Counted from the stretch's first letter, positions 25,220-34,814 are shown. The stretch: DNA of 64,000 nucleotides from GCA-020343675 sp964462945 (GCA_964462945.1 CAYWZW010000011.1:31004-95003); one strand, 5' to 3'. Made by a program: numbers and translations. The notes: generated by a model from the letters alone, not told the origin.

Positions 25220-27682
25220 ATGAAGAGACGAGCATACTTGTTGACTCTGATCGGTTCGTGGCTGTCGAGTCTAATTGTTGGGGCCGCAGTTCAGGCAGAT
25301 ACGCTACAGGCCAATTTGCCGCTGAAGGTTGAAGATAAGGTCCCGCCGAAGGTCTATGCCTTCAGCCTTCGGGATGTCCGTCTTCTGGACAGCCCCTTCA
25401 AGACGGCGATGGAGCTGGATGCCAAATACCTGCTGTCGCTGGAGCCGGACCGCTTCCTCTCACGTTATCGGGAATTTGCAGGCTTGAAGCCCAAGGCAGA
25501 GGCATACGGCGGCTGGGAAAAGGCGACGATCTCGGGCCATTCTTTGGGCCATTATCTGACGGCCATATCGAAGCTATACGCCTGCACCGACGACAAACGG
25601 CTGCTGGAGCGCATAAATTACATCGTTGACGAGCTTGCTGAATGCCAGCGGGCCTGGGGCAATGGTTTTGTCGGCGGGTTTCCGCGGAGCCGGGAAGTCT
25701 TCGCCGAGATTAAAGCTGGCAATATCCGCACGGCCGGTTTCGACCTCAACGGCCTGTGGGTGCCCTGGTACAACCTGCACAAGCTCTATATGGGGCTGGT
25801 TGATGCCTGTGTCGAGGGCGTCCCGCCCTCGAATCGCGGGCAGGATGACCGCGACACGGCCAAAGACATCCTCATCAAGTCCACCGACTGGGCCTGGGAT
25901 ACAGTCGGGCATTTGAGTGATGAGCAATTTGAAAAAATGCTGCACTGCGAGCACGGCGGCATCAATGATGCCTTTGCCGAAATCTATGCGTTAACCGGTC
26001 ACCAGAAGGCCCTCGAGCTTGCAGAGCGTTTCTATCATCACCGCGTGCTTGATCCGCTCGCCGGCAAAGAAGATAAGCTGACCGGCCTGCACAGCAACAC
26101 GCAGATTCCAAAATTGATCGGGCTGGCAAGGCTTTATCGGCTGACCGGCAAGGAGCATTACAGCACGGCGTCGTCGTTCTTCTGGGAGACGGTCGTGCAG
26201 AACCGCACGTATGCAAATGGCGGCAATACGGACGACGAATATTTCTTCCCGCCGGAAGAATTCAGCAAGCACCTGAGCGTCCATACCACAGAAACCTGCA
26301 ACACCTACAACATGTTGAAGCTGACGCGCCAACTGTTTGCGATGAATCCAAAGGCGGCGTACGCGGACTACTACGAGCGGGCATTGTACAATCACATTCT
26401 GGCCTCACAGGACCCGAAACAGGGGATGATGATTTACTTTTGCCCGTTGAAGTCGGGCCATTTCAAGACGTACAACACGCCCTCTGATTCATTCTGGTGC
26501 TGCACCGGCTCGGGTATGGAGAACCATGTCAAGTACGGCGACAGCATCTACTATCACGACGACAGCGCGCTGTATGTGAATCTGTTTATTCCCTCCGTGC
26601 TAAACTATCATGACAAGGGCCTCACCGTAACGCAGCAGACGCACTACCCGCTTGATGGAAATGTTCGACTGGAGCTCACCGCCGATGAGCCGGTGCAACT
26701 GGCGGTGAAAATCCGTCGCCCGTGCTGGGCCGGCGATGATGTCGGACTGACCGTGAACGGCAAAGCCTATCCGGTCACCGCCCCTGCCGGCGACTATATG
26801 ACCATCGAACGGACGTGGGGCAAAAGTAGCGAAGTTCAACTGACGCTCCCGATGAAGCTGCGCGCCGAAGCAATGCCCGGCGACCCGAACAAGGTGGCAT
26901 TTTTCTACGGCCCGGTCCTGCTCGCCGGCGCACTGGGCACCGAGGCTATTGAAGATATTGACCCGCACGCCGAGGACCGTGGGAAGTTCGACCACATGCC
27001 TTCATCTTCATTTCCAGTGATTGTCATCAATGACAGGACGAACTACGATTATATTGAGCCGGCCGGTGAGCCTGGGACTTTTGTCATACGTCGCTCGGCC
27101 CTTAGGGTCCCGGGCAGCGACGAGGCCAAGGACGTCCCGCTCATGCCTTTCTACAAGATGCACTATCAGCGGTACATGGTGTACTGGGACTTGTTCAGCC
27201 AACGGGACTGGGACCGGATGAAGCAGCAGTTCGAGGCTGAGCAGGCTGAGACCAGGGCGGCGGAGGCCGGAGCCATCGACCATATTATGCCGGGCCGGAT
27301 GCAGGATGAGCGTGACCACAATTTCGACGGTGAAAAGACCTATCAGGGTCTATTTCGCAACCGTCACTGGCGCGATGCGCGGGCCGGCGGGTGGTTCAGC
27401 TTTGAGATGAAGGTGATGCCCGATGCGCCGGTCAAGCTGATTTGCACGTACTGGGGTAGTGACGGCCCCGGACGCGACTTCGACATCCTCGTGGACGACC
27501 AGAGGATCGCAACCGAGCACCTGAACCAGAACCATCCCGGCCGGTTCTTCACCATGATGTATGATATTCCGGAACAGTTGACTAAGGGCAAGAGTGAAGT
27601 GACAATCAAGTTCAAGGCGCACCCGTGGCGAAGTGCAGGCGGCGTCTATGAATGCCAGACAATTAACGGAGCCTACAAATGA
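25220..27682 (+). CDS. Secreted GH127-family glycoside hydrolase (DUF1680), beta-L-arabinofuranosidase-like
   Basis: 820 residues. A Sec-type signal peptide covers about 1-27 (MKRRAYLLTLIGSWLSSLIVGAAVQA). The (alpha/alpha)6 catalytic domain shows FSLRDVRLLDSPFKTAMELD, TISGHSLGHYLTAIS and the zinc-cysteine site: Glu358 and Cys360 in TTETCNTYN, with Cys427 and Cys428 in WCCTGSG. The Glu-x-Cys and Cys-Cys pairs keep the spacing of HypBA1 (Glu338, Cys340, Cys417, Cys418). The C-terminal 250 residues form beta domains found in family members. It probably removes arabinofuranose from plant-type polysaccharide or glycoprotein. GAGGGAG precedes the ATG; the end overlaps the next gene by 4 bp. Confidence 0.92.
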   Translation: MKRRAYLLTLIGSWLSSLIVGAAVQADTLQANLPLKVEDKVPPKVYAFSLRDVRLLDSPFKTAMELDAKYLLSLEPDRFLSRYREFAGLKPKAEAYGGWEKATISGHSLGHYLTAISKLYACTDDKRLLERINYIVDELAECQRAWGNGFVGGFPRSREVFAEIKAGNIRTAGFDLNGLWVPWYNLHKLYMGLVDACVEGVPPSNRGQDDRDTAKDILIKSTDWAWDTVGHLSDEQFEKMLHCEHGGINDAFAEIYALTGHQKALELAERFYHHRVLDPLAGKEDKLTGLHSNTQIPKLIGLARLYRLTGKEHYSTASSFFWETVVQNRTYANGGNTDDEYFFPPEEFSKHLSVHTTETCNTYNMLKLTRQLFAMNPKAAYADYYERALYNHILASQDPKQGMMIYFCPLKSGHFKTYNTPSDSFWCCTGSGMENHVKYGDSIYYHDDSALYVNLFIPSVLNYHDKGLTVTQQTHYPLDGNVRLELTADEPVQLAVKIRRPCWAGDDVGLTVNGKAYPVTAPAGDYMTIERTWGKSSEVQLTLPMKLRAEAMPGDPNKVAFFYGPVLLAGALGTEAIEDIDPHAEDRGKFDHMPSSSFPVIVINDRTNYDYIEPAGEPGTFVIRRSALRVPGSDEAKDVPLMPFYKMHYQRYMVYWDLFSQRDWDRMKQQFEAEQAETRAAEAGAIDHIMPGRMQDERDHNFDGEKTYQGLFRNRHWRDARAGGWFSFEMKVMPDAPVKLICTYWGSDGPGRDFDILVDDQRIATEHLNQNHPGRFFTMMYDIPEQLTKGKSEVTIKFKAHPWRSAGGVYECQTINGAYK

Positions 27683-29496
27683 ACGAAAATATAAAAAAAG
27701 CAACGCTTGAGTCAAGACATACGTTTTTCGGAAGGAATGGGGCAGGAGCAAAGGGACTTTTGCTCCTGACCATTTCCATTAGTGTCACCGCGGCCAACGG
27801 TGATGTTGCATGGCAGCGCAAGAGCAGCTCGACAGGAGATATGCCGGCTCCGAACGACGGTACGCAGCAGACGTGCTGTCTGGTCCTGGACATTGACAAG
27901 GATGGTGTTGAAGACTTCGTTGTGGGCGAGCGGACGCAAGCGCCGTCCGTGGTGTGGTACAAGTACAACGGCAAGACCTGGGACAGGTTCGTGATTGATG
28001 ATGCGAGAAAGAATCCCGAGGCAGGAGGGGATTTCTATGACATTGACCGGGATGGCGACTTGGACGTCATGCTCGGTCAGGACGCCAGCGGCAACGCGAT
28101 CTGGTGGTGGGAGAATCCGTATCCGGATTTCTCAAAGCCCTGGACGTGCCGCTATATCAAGAATTCGGGAGCCCACAAGCACCACGATCAGACCATTGCT
28201 GATTTTGACGGCGACGGCCAGGTTGAATTCGTTTCGTGGAATCAACAGGCAAAGCAGCTTCTTCTCTTTGAGATCCCGTCGGACCCAAAATCGACCGAGC
28301 CGTGGCCATCTACTGTGATCTACTCGTGGTCGTCGGGGCGTGAACGCGAAGGCTTTCCGTCCATTCCTGTCGATATTGATCTCGACGGCAAAGTCGATAT
28401 CGTCGGCGGCGGGCGTTGGTTTAAGCATACGGGCGGCACAAAATACGAAGAGCATGTTATTGATGCTGAGATGGCCTTTACCCAATGTGCAGCCGGCCAG
28501 TTGGTTAAGGGTGGGCGCCCTGAAGTCGTCTTCTCTCCCGGTGACATGGATGGGCCGGCCAAGTGGTACGAATGGACGGGCAACGCATGGACCGCATACG
28601 TGCTGCGGGAGGTTATTCACGGCCACACCTGTGAGATAAGGGACATCGACGGCGACGGCAACCTGGACATTTTCATCGGCGAGATGGGCAATCCCGGTGC
28701 GGGCGACAAGGCCCGGACCTTCATCTGGTTTGGTGATGGAAAAGGTCATTTCAAAGAGACCGTGGCTTCCGAGGGCCAGGGCATACATGAAGGCAAGCTC
28801 GGCGACCTGGACGGGGACGGAGACCTGGATATCTTGATGAAGCCGTACAGTCACAACACGCCGCGTATAGATGTTCTATTGAATTGCGGCAAGAGCGCTG
28901 CCGGTCCGGCGGCAGCAGAAAGCGGATGGCAGGTCCTGTTCGACGGCACAGACCTGAGCCAGTGGGGCAATGACAGCGGCGGCAAGCCGAACCCCGGGTG
29001 GGTCATTGAAAACGGCGTGCTGGCCCGAAGCCCTAACGCCGGCATGATTTGGACCAAGCAACGCTTCGGCGACTTCGTTCTCGATCTGGAGTTCAAGACC
29101 GAGGGCAATAGCGGCATCTTCTTCCGTACCGATAACCCCAAAGACTGTGTCCAGACCGGGATCGAGATTCAGGTCTATAAGCGCGTCGATAAGCCGAGCA
29201 CTCATAGTTGCGGAGCGGTGTATGATGCGCTGGCGCCCAGTAAGGAAACGACAAGAGACGGCCAGTGGAACCACATCACCATCACGGCCAGGGACAACAA
29301 GATCGGCATCGTGATGAACGGCGAGCAGATCATCGACATGGATTTGAACCGATGGACGGAGCCGGGGAAGAATCCCGACCAGTCGAAGAACAAATTTCGC
29401 ACCGCCCTGAAGGACTTCAAGCGGGACGGACACATCGGATTCCAGGACCACGGCGCCGACGTGTGGTTCCGCAACGTTCGCATCAAGCCGCTCTGA
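27679..29496 (+). CDS. Secreted VCBS/FG-GAP repeat protein with C-terminal DUF1080 domain
   Basis: 605 residues with an N-terminal signal-like segment (GLLLLTISISVTAANG, about 30-45). The middle section has repeated calcium-type motifs characteristic of FG-GAP/VCBS beta-propeller blades, for example DIDKDGVEDF, DIDRDGDLDV, DFDGDGQVEF, DIDGDGNLDI and DLDGDGDLDI. From about residue 410 a DUF1080 (3-keto-disaccharide hydrolase/LamG-like) domain follows: GWQVLFDGTDLSQW to GHIGFQDHGADVWFRNVRIK. Coupled to the GH127 gene by ATGA overlap, so probably part of the same carbohydrate-processing step outside the cell; the DUF1080 reaction here is unproven. Confidence 0.9.
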   Translation: MNENIKKATLESRHTFFGRNGAGAKGLLLLTISISVTAANGDVAWQRKSSSTGDMPAPNDGTQQTCCLVLDIDKDGVEDFVVGERTQAPSVVWYKYNGKTWDRFVIDDARKNPEAGGDFYDIDRDGDLDVMLGQDASGNAIWWWENPYPDFSKPWTCRYIKNSGAHKHHDQTIADFDGDGQVEFVSWNQQAKQLLLFEIPSDPKSTEPWPSTVIYSWSSGREREGFPSIPVDIDLDGKVDIVGGGRWFKHTGGTKYEEHVIDAEMAFTQCAAGQLVKGGRPEVVFSPGDMDGPAKWYEWTGNAWTAYVLREVIHGHTCEIRDIDGDGNLDIFIGEMGNPGAGDKARTFIWFGDGKGHFKETVASEGQGIHEGKLGDLDGDGDLDILMKPYSHNTPRIDVLLNCGKSAAGPAAAESGWQVLFDGTDLSQWGNDSGGKPNPGWVIENGVLARSPNAGMIWTKQRFGDFVLDLEFKTEGNSGIFFRTDNPKDCVQTGIEIQVYKRVDKPSTHSCGAVYDALAPSKETTRDGQWNHITITARDNKIGIVMNGEQIIDMDLNRWTEPGKNPDQSKNKFRTALKDFKRDGHIGFQDHGADVWFRNVRIKPL

Positions 29497-29604
29497 TAGC
29501 CTAAAACCCGGTACAACGGCGTTTGACGGCCGCAGCACGGCTTTATACGGCGGTAATTTCTGTCAGCCCGTAAACATGGGGCGGGGATCTCGGCCCTAAT
29601 CCTC

Positions 29605-29633
29605 TTGCAATATCGGCCCGTTGGGTGTACCTT
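29605..29633 (+). promoter_or_regulatory. Predicted promoter of tRNA-Ser
   Basis: TTGCAA (29605-29610), 17-bp spacer and TACCTT (29628-29633), 15 bp before the mature tRNA 5' end. Confidence 0.5.
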
Positions 29634-29647
29634 AGAAATAAAGACCC

Positions 29648-29733
29648 GGAGAGGTGTCGGAGTGGCTGATCGAGCCGGTTTCGAAAACCGGTGTGCCCTT
29701 TGGGCACCGCGGGTTCGAATCCCGCCCTCTCCG
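29648..29733 (+). tRNA. tRNA-Ser(CGA)
   Basis: Acceptor arms GGAGAGG (29648-29654) and CCTCTCC (29726-29732) pair perfectly, with G as discriminator at 29733. The anticodon stem CCGGT/ACCGG closes a 7-base loop TTCGAAA with anticodon CGA. A long variable arm (GTGCCC-TTT-GGGCAC) and the GGGTTCGAATCCC T-arm identify a class II serine tRNA. CCA is not encoded. The orphan methylase gene begins 63 bp downstream. Confidence 0.96.
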
Positions 29734-29795
29734 TTAAGTTCATGAATGGGATCTGGGAGCGGTGTGATTGACACCAGATTGTCTATGTTTGTTAT

Positions 29796-31802
29796 ATGGA
29801 TTTAGTAGAAGCAAAAGCCCGACAATGCGAGCAGAATTATTCTGACCGAGAGCGTAAGAGGTTAGGCACGCACTACACTCCCAACGCTGTTATTGACTAT
29901 ATTGTCAATCGCGTACTTCGACCACTGTCCGAGCATCCCGACAGCTTACCAAGCATCAGGGTTTTAGACCCTGCCTGCGGGTCCGGGCTTTTCCTCCTAA
30001 AAGCATACGAGACTCTTGCCGATTTCTGGAAAACAGCCAACGGCGGTTTTGGTAAGAAGGATGCCAAACATATTTTGGAAAACTGCCTGTTTGGCATAGA
30101 TATTGATGAACGGGCTGTCTCGGCAACCAAGGCACATCTACTGCAAAAGGCATCTCTTCATGAATCAGATTCGGCTTTTCTTGATAAGAATATTGTAGTC
30201 GGGGATGCATTATCGTTCGCTCATCCGTCCACGCTTATTCCGATGCACAACCACACCACGGATGAACGTTCACCTGGTGGGATTTTCTCAAAGCATAGTT
30301 TTGACTGTGTTATCGGCAATCCTCCGTACGTGCGCATTCAAAATACGCCTTCGGAAAAGCGAGGATGTTATACATCATCTTATACGACCACTGCCGGTCG
30401 TTTTGACGTATCGACACTGTTCATCGAACTGTCGGAATATCTCCTAAAGGCCAATGGCCGGTTTGGCTTCATAGTCTCCAACAAGGTTCTTTCAACTGCA
30501 GGGGCAAAAGGACTCAGGAGGTTTTTACTTACACGGTTTAGCATCGAGGAAATCGTAGATTTGGCGGATACCAAACTCTTTGCTGCGGCCGTGCTGCCGA
30601 TGATTCTGATTGCGAGCCGGTCCGGGAAGAACGGTAATCAGATTGCGTATTCATCCATCAGTGAATCGCACGACGTAACTGCGAGTGCACTACCAACGGA
30701 TAATATCCTCCATCTGCTGGACAGTTCTGAGATTCCCTTTGAGGCGAACGTATCTTTTGCTGACAGGGTGTTTAAGCTACAACGATTTTATGCCGACACG
30801 CCATCTTCAGGAGATAAGGTGTGGACTTTTCACAACGAGCGCGAGAATCGTATATTGTCGAAAATACGTCAGAATTCCATTTGCACATTGAGCGATATTG
30901 TGAAGAAAGTTAGTGTGGGTTTGAAAACAACCGCTGATGATGTATTCATTAAGCCAATGACCGAAGACTTCGTCAAGCAACAAGGTCTGGAACCCACTTT
31001 GGTTTTCCCTGTGCTGGAAAGCCACAATGTCAACCGCTGGACTTACAGTTGGGACCCCCAACATGACCTTTTTGTTTTGTATCCGCATATTGAACGAAAC
31101 GGGAAAGTAATTCCCGCTGAATTGGATGCTTACCCGCAAATCAAGAAATGTCTCGAAGCCAATCGCACTCGGCTGGAGTCAAGAACCTACCTTATCGAAA
31201 GTGGACGCCGCTGGTATGAGATATGGGTTCATCAATCTCCGAGCGATTTCAGTAAGAGGAAAATAATTACGCCTGATATTTCTTCCTGTAATCGGTTTGC
31301 TCTTGACGACAAGGGTTTCTACGTCAATGGCACGTGCTTCTACTTGATCCTCACAGACGAATCTGATGCCTCATACTATTCGGTTCTTGGTTTGCTGAAT
31401 TCAAAGGTGATAGAGTATTTCCATAAAATAACGAGCGGTAACTCACTATATGCAAAACGCTTTCGTTACTGGTCGTCATACATCGGAGCATACCCAGTGG
31501 CCAAGCGGTTGCTCAATTCCCCTGACGTAAGGTTGTTGATTGCTCAAAATGTTGGCAGGTTACTTGCTACCGGCAAGAACGATGAACGGCTAAAACTTGA
31601 AGAAGAAAACGACCGTCTTTGTTACGAATTATTTGACCTTACAGAAGACGAGGTCAAAGAGATTGGGGCCACATTATCCGCGTGCAGTCTGCCCTTATCA
31701 GAGAAAGGCGATGTGGGCGAATATCGCCTAAGGCAACGATCAAATACCAGAGGGGAATCTCCGAGAAGTGGAGACAGGAGCATCGTGGTAAAATGCTGGT
31801 AG
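29796..31802 (+). CDS. N6-adenine DNA methyltransferase with TaqI-like specificity domain (orphan, type II/IIG-like)
   Basis: 668 residues. Motif I for SAM binding is VLDPACGSGLFLLKAY (about residue 50) and motif IV is CVIGNPPYVRIQ (about 175), so the target is N6-adenine. The C-terminal half resembles the TaqI/Eco57I-type target-recognition region (WYEIWVHQSPSDFSKRKIITPDISS). The protein begins almost at the methylase domain, with no room for the N-terminal nuclease typical of IIG enzymes, and no restriction gene is adjacent. So it is an orphan methylase or a remnant. It lies just 3' of tRNA-Ser, a classical acquisition site, and is less GC-rich than its neighbours. No ribosome site is visible before ATG 29796. 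Confidence 0.88.
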   Translation: MDLVEAKARQCEQNYSDRERKRLGTHYTPNAVIDYIVNRVLRPLSEHPDSLPSIRVLDPACGSGLFLLKAYETLADFWKTANGGFGKKDAKHILENCLFGIDIDERAVSATKAHLLQKASLHESDSAFLDKNIVVGDALSFAHPSTLIPMHNHTTDERSPGGIFSKHSFDCVIGNPPYVRIQNTPSEKRGCYTSSYTTTAGRFDVSTLFIELSEYLLKANGRFGFIVSNKVLSTAGAKGLRRFLLTRFSIEEIVDLADTKLFAAAVLPMILIASRSGKNGNQIAYSSISESHDVTASALPTDNILHLLDSSEIPFEANVSFADRVFKLQRFYADTPSSGDKVWTFHNERENRILSKIRQNSICTLSDIVKKVSVGLKTTADDVFIKPMTEDFVKQQGLEPTLVFPVLESHNVNRWTYSWDPQHDLFVLYPHIERNGKVIPAELDAYPQIKKCLEANRTRLESRTYLIESGRRWYEIWVHQSPSDFSKRKIITPDISSCNRFALDDKGFYVNGTCFYLILTDESDASYYSVLGLLNSKVIEYFHKITSGNSLYAKRFRYWSSYIGAYPVAKRLLNSPDVRLLIAQNVGRLLATGKNDERLKLEEENDRLCYELFDLTEDEVKEIGATLSACSLPLSEKGDVGEYRLRQRSNTRGESPRSGDRSIVVKCW

Positions 31803-31866
31803 GAGAAGAAGAGTGGCCAAGCGAATAGCAGAAGTCACAATTGTTTCTCTTTGGTGAATGCATACG

Positions 31867-33513
31867 ATGCGTGTTGGATTGGGACAATTCAACGCGGTGG
31901 TGGGCGATCTGGCGGGCAACGCCGAGAAGATGCGACAACTCTACAGCGAGGCGGTGCGGGCCGACGTGGATCTTCTGGCCTTTCCGGAGCTGGCCATTTG
32001 TGGCTATCCGCCGGAAGATTTGCTGCACAAGCAGCATTTTCTCACAGACTGTTCGCGCGCCGTCGAGAAGCTCGCCGCCGACTGCCCGGACACGACCGTC
32101 ATCGTGGGGTTTGCCGAGGGCGACGGTATTAATTGCTACAATGCTGCCGCCGTGCTGCAGGGCGGCAGGATAAGCGGCACGTATCGCAAGTCCCTGCTGC
32201 CGAATTACGGTGTATTCGACGAGCGGCGATACTTCCAATCCGGCACCGAGCCGCTAAGACTAAGCCTCAGAAACCTCGATGTTGCTCTGACCATCTGCTT
32301 TGATATCTGGAACATCGAATGGCTCCGTGACTTTCTCAAACGCGTCGGTCCTGTCCACATGATTCTGAATATCTCAGCCTCGCCGTTTCATACCGGTAAA
32401 ATCAGGATAAGGGAGGAAACGATCGGCCGGTGTGCAAGGGAATTTAGTTGTGCCGTCGCGTACTGCAACCTTGTCGGCGGTCAGGATGAGTTGATTTTTG
32501 ACGGTCGCAGCATGTTCGTGGATTCCGGCGGTACGGTCATGACCAAGGCCAAGGCGTTTGAGGAGGACTTACTGATTGCTGATGTCGTTTGTGCAGATGA
32601 CGGCAGCATACGCGTCGAGCCGGCACAACCTGCCGCTCCGCAGCCGATTGACCTTGTCGATGAAATCTATCAGGCCCTTGTGCTTGGAACCAGAGACTAT
32701 GCACATAAAAATGGTTTCGAAAAAGTCCTGCTGGGTCTCAGCGGCGGCATCGATTCTTCGTTGACCGCTGCGATTGCCGCAGCGGCGTTTGGCGCTGAGA
32801 ATGTCGTCGGTGTCAGCATGCCGTCGCAATTCAACAGCCGCGAGACGATAAGCGACGCCGAGAGGTTAGCGGCGAATCTGGGCGTCGAGTTTCACACGAT
32901 CCCGATTGGGCCGATGCTCAGTCAATTCCACCAGTCGCTGCAAGCCGTCGAAGGCTGGGACAGTGATGGCATTGCGTACGAGAATCTGCAGGCAAGGATT
33001 CGCGGCTGTATTCTGATGTCACTGAGCAACCGGCTCGGGTCGCTCGTATTGACGACCGGCAACAAGAGCGAAACGGCGGTCGGATATACGACTCTTTACG
33101 GCGACACGGCCGGGGGCTTCGGCGTGATCAAGGACGTGCCGAAAACGACGGTTTACAAGCTGGCTGAGCATGTCAACAAGATGGCCGGGCGCCAAGTCAT
33201 CCCAGGCGACGTGATCGCACGACCGCCCAGCGCCGAGCTGAGGCCCGGCCAAAAGGACAGCGACTCACTGCCCGAGTACGATCTGCTCGACAGGATACTC
33301 AAGGGGTATGTCGAGGAGGATAAATCTGTCGCGCAGCTCGTTGAGCAGGGCCTGCCGAAAGACGTGGTCAACGCGGTTATTCGTCTGGTGGACCGGAATG
33401 AATACAAAAGAAGGCTCTCACCGCCGGGAATAAAAATCACGCCCAAGGCCTTTGGCAAGGATAGGCGGCTGCCCATTACAAATCGTTACAGGCCCTGGCA
33501 GGATGTCACGTAA
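31867..33513 (+). CDS. nadE: Glutamine-dependent NAD+ synthetase
   Basis: 548 residues with the two-domain layout. The N-terminal nitrilase-type glutaminase (1-255) has the Glu in FPELAICGYPPEDLL, Lys in YRKSLLPNYGVFDE and the nucleophile Cys in LTICFDIWN (the residue after Cys is Phe, where Glu is usual). The C-terminal ATP-pyrophosphatase synthetase domain has LGLSGGIDSSLTAAIA and TTGNKSETAVGYTTLYGDTAGGF. It makes NAD from deamido-NAD, ATP and glutamine nitrogen. ATG 31867 is preferred because the family starts MRVGLGQ; another in-frame ATG lies three codons earlier. Confidence 0.95.
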   Translation: MRVGLGQFNAVVGDLAGNAEKMRQLYSEAVRADVDLLAFPELAICGYPPEDLLHKQHFLTDCSRAVEKLAADCPDTTVIVGFAEGDGINCYNAAAVLQGGRISGTYRKSLLPNYGVFDERRYFQSGTEPLRLSLRNLDVALTICFDIWNIEWLRDFLKRVGPVHMILNISASPFHTGKIRIREETIGRCAREFSCAVAYCNLVGGQDELIFDGRSMFVDSGGTVMTKAKAFEEDLLIADVVCADDGSIRVEPAQPAAPQPIDLVDEIYQALVLGTRDYAHKNGFEKVLLGLSGGIDSSLTAAIAAAAFGAENVVGVSMPSQFNSRETISDAERLAANLGVEFHTIPIGPMLSQFHQSLQAVEGWDSDGIAYENLQARIRGCILMSLSNRLGSLVLTTGNKSETAVGYTTLYGDTAGGFGVIKDVPKTTVYKLAEHVNKMAGRQVIPGDVIARPPSAELRPGQKDSDSLPEYDLLDRILKGYVEEDKSVAQLVEQGLPKDVVNAVIRLVDRNEYKRRLSPPGIKITPKAFGKDRRLPITNRYRPWQDVT

Positions 33514-33599
33514 CCCTTTCGATGTGTCCCTTTTTACCTGGCGCCGGGCACAGGTCAATTCCATCTGCATGTGTCCTCGCGGAAGATGTCGCGCCGCGT

Positions 33600-34814
33600 C
33601 TATCTTCCAGCGAGGGCATCCGCGATGGCTCTGCCGAATTCGACGGCAGCCTCCGGGCCCGTGGCGGTTATGATCAGTCTTTCGCGCTCAACCGGAGCCC
33701 CCGTGTAGATGGCGCTGGCCTGCAGGAGCCTTTGTTGCTCGGACAAGAAGCTGGTTGCTCGGATACCGGCGAGCACATCGGCATTGGCCAAAATGGTGGG
33801 GGCGACACCGATCGCGCCAAGAACCTTTCCGCTGCGGACCGCCTCGCGGGCTATATTCAACGCGGCGGGGCTGCCTACGTACTCGGCCGCTCCAAGGCCG
33901 CCTATGAAGATGATCGCATCGTAGTCATTGACCCTCAATCGGCTCAAAGGAACGTTTGCCTCCGTGACGCCCCCGAGTGCGCCCCTTATCACGCCTGCCC
34001 TCGTGCTGGCAATGAACGTTTGCACCTGCGCCGCGTCGAGCACACGTTTTGTTCCGAAAAGCTCGTCGTCCTGGAAATTCTGACTGGCAATGATTAGTGC
34101 GGCCTTTTTTCCGGCGGCGCCGGTTTGTGCTCCGCTCGTTCCCTCTGCCGCCGGGTAGCCGACGCAGATGATATAAAGCGGGTCGAGATTTCTCGACAGC
34201 CCGCAGACTTTGCGGACATTCTGGTCATCAAGGCCGCCGACCGTCACGGACCCCAGGCCCAGGCTGACGGCCTGCAGTTGGATATTCTGAGCGATGTGCC
34301 CGGCTTCCAGGAGCATATAGGTCCGCGCCTTATCCTTGAATCGTTCGGCAAGCTTTTTCACGGAGCCGGCAACGATGATGTCACAGCCGGCCTCCGCCAC
34401 CGAATCCTGCCTCGACGGACCGCCCGCCAGCGCGACGCGGATATCCTGGTCGGCAAGTTGTTCCAGACTGTGCTCGGCCGGGCGATAAACGAACAATCCC
34501 TCTTGCGTGGCAAAGAACAGCTCTATAGGATAAATCGACCCGGCCGAAGGCGCCGTTCGCAAGCCTCTTTGCGGCTCTGTTATGCCCTGCCCGGCCCAGG
34601 CTAATTGACCGATTTGCGCCCACTTGAGCGATTGGTTTGTGAACCGCCGCACACTTCGCCGCTTGGCCAATGTCTCCTCAAGACTGACGGCGCCTGTTAC
34701 GTTAGGCTCCGTGAGCTGGACGATCCTCCTTTGTGGAACCCGAGATCTACGTTGCGCCTGGGAAGGCACGGTGAAAAGAGCAAAAACCAGCGCCAGAATT
34801 GCCAAACGTCTCAT
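33600..34814 (-). CDS. Exported SagB-type nitroreductase fused to DJ-1/PfpI-like domain
   Basis: 404 residues. A signal peptide (MRRLAILALVFALFTVPSQA) precedes a SagB/nitroreductase FMN domain (about 35-225): EETLAKRRSVRRF, the APSAGSIYPIELFF box and LEAGHIAQNIQLQAVSLGLGSVTVGG. The C-terminal 175 residues are DJ-1/PfpI-like (AALIIASQNFQDDELFG, YDAIIFIGGLGAAEYVG, VLGAIGVAPTILANADVLAG). At the nucleophile elbow the family Cys (AICxxP) is Gly, so that domain is probably not catalytic in the usual way. GGAGG 9 nt before ATG 34814 decides the start. Exported FMN-type oxidoreductase with a possible binding or regulatory partner domain; function not known. Confidence 0.85.
   Translation of the reverse strand: MRRLAILALVFALFTVPSQAQRRSRVPQRRIVQLTEPNVTGAVSLEETLAKRRSVRRFTNQSLKWAQIGQLAWAGQGITEPQRGLRTAPSAGSIYPIELFFATQEGLFVYRPAEHSLEQLADQDIRVALAGGPSRQDSVAEAGCDIIVAGSVKKLAERFKDKARTYMLLEAGHIAQNIQLQAVSLGLGSVTVGGLDDQNVRKVCGLSRNLDPLYIICVGYPAAEGTSGAQTGAAGKKAALIIASQNFQDDELFGTKRVLDAAQVQTFIASTRAGVIRGALGGVTEANVPLSRLRVNDYDAIIFIGGLGAAEYVGSPAALNIAREAVRSGKVLGAIGVAPTILANADVLAGIRATSFLSEQQRLLQASAIYTGAPVERERLIITATGPEAAVEFGRAIADALAGR

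Noticed and set aside
24927..25223. Open frame of 98 codons before the GH127 gene
   Set aside because: No ribosome site, overlaps the predicted promoter and the GH127 start, and the translation has no coherent fold.
29768..29797. TTGACA with TTATAT as promoter for the orphan methylase
   Set aside because: The -10 would overlap the ATG so that transcription would start within the gene; no in-frame start follows nearby.
33522..34097. Plus-strand frame over the SagB/DJ-1 fusion
   Set aside because: Antisense to a gene with signal peptide, GGAGG site and recognised domains.
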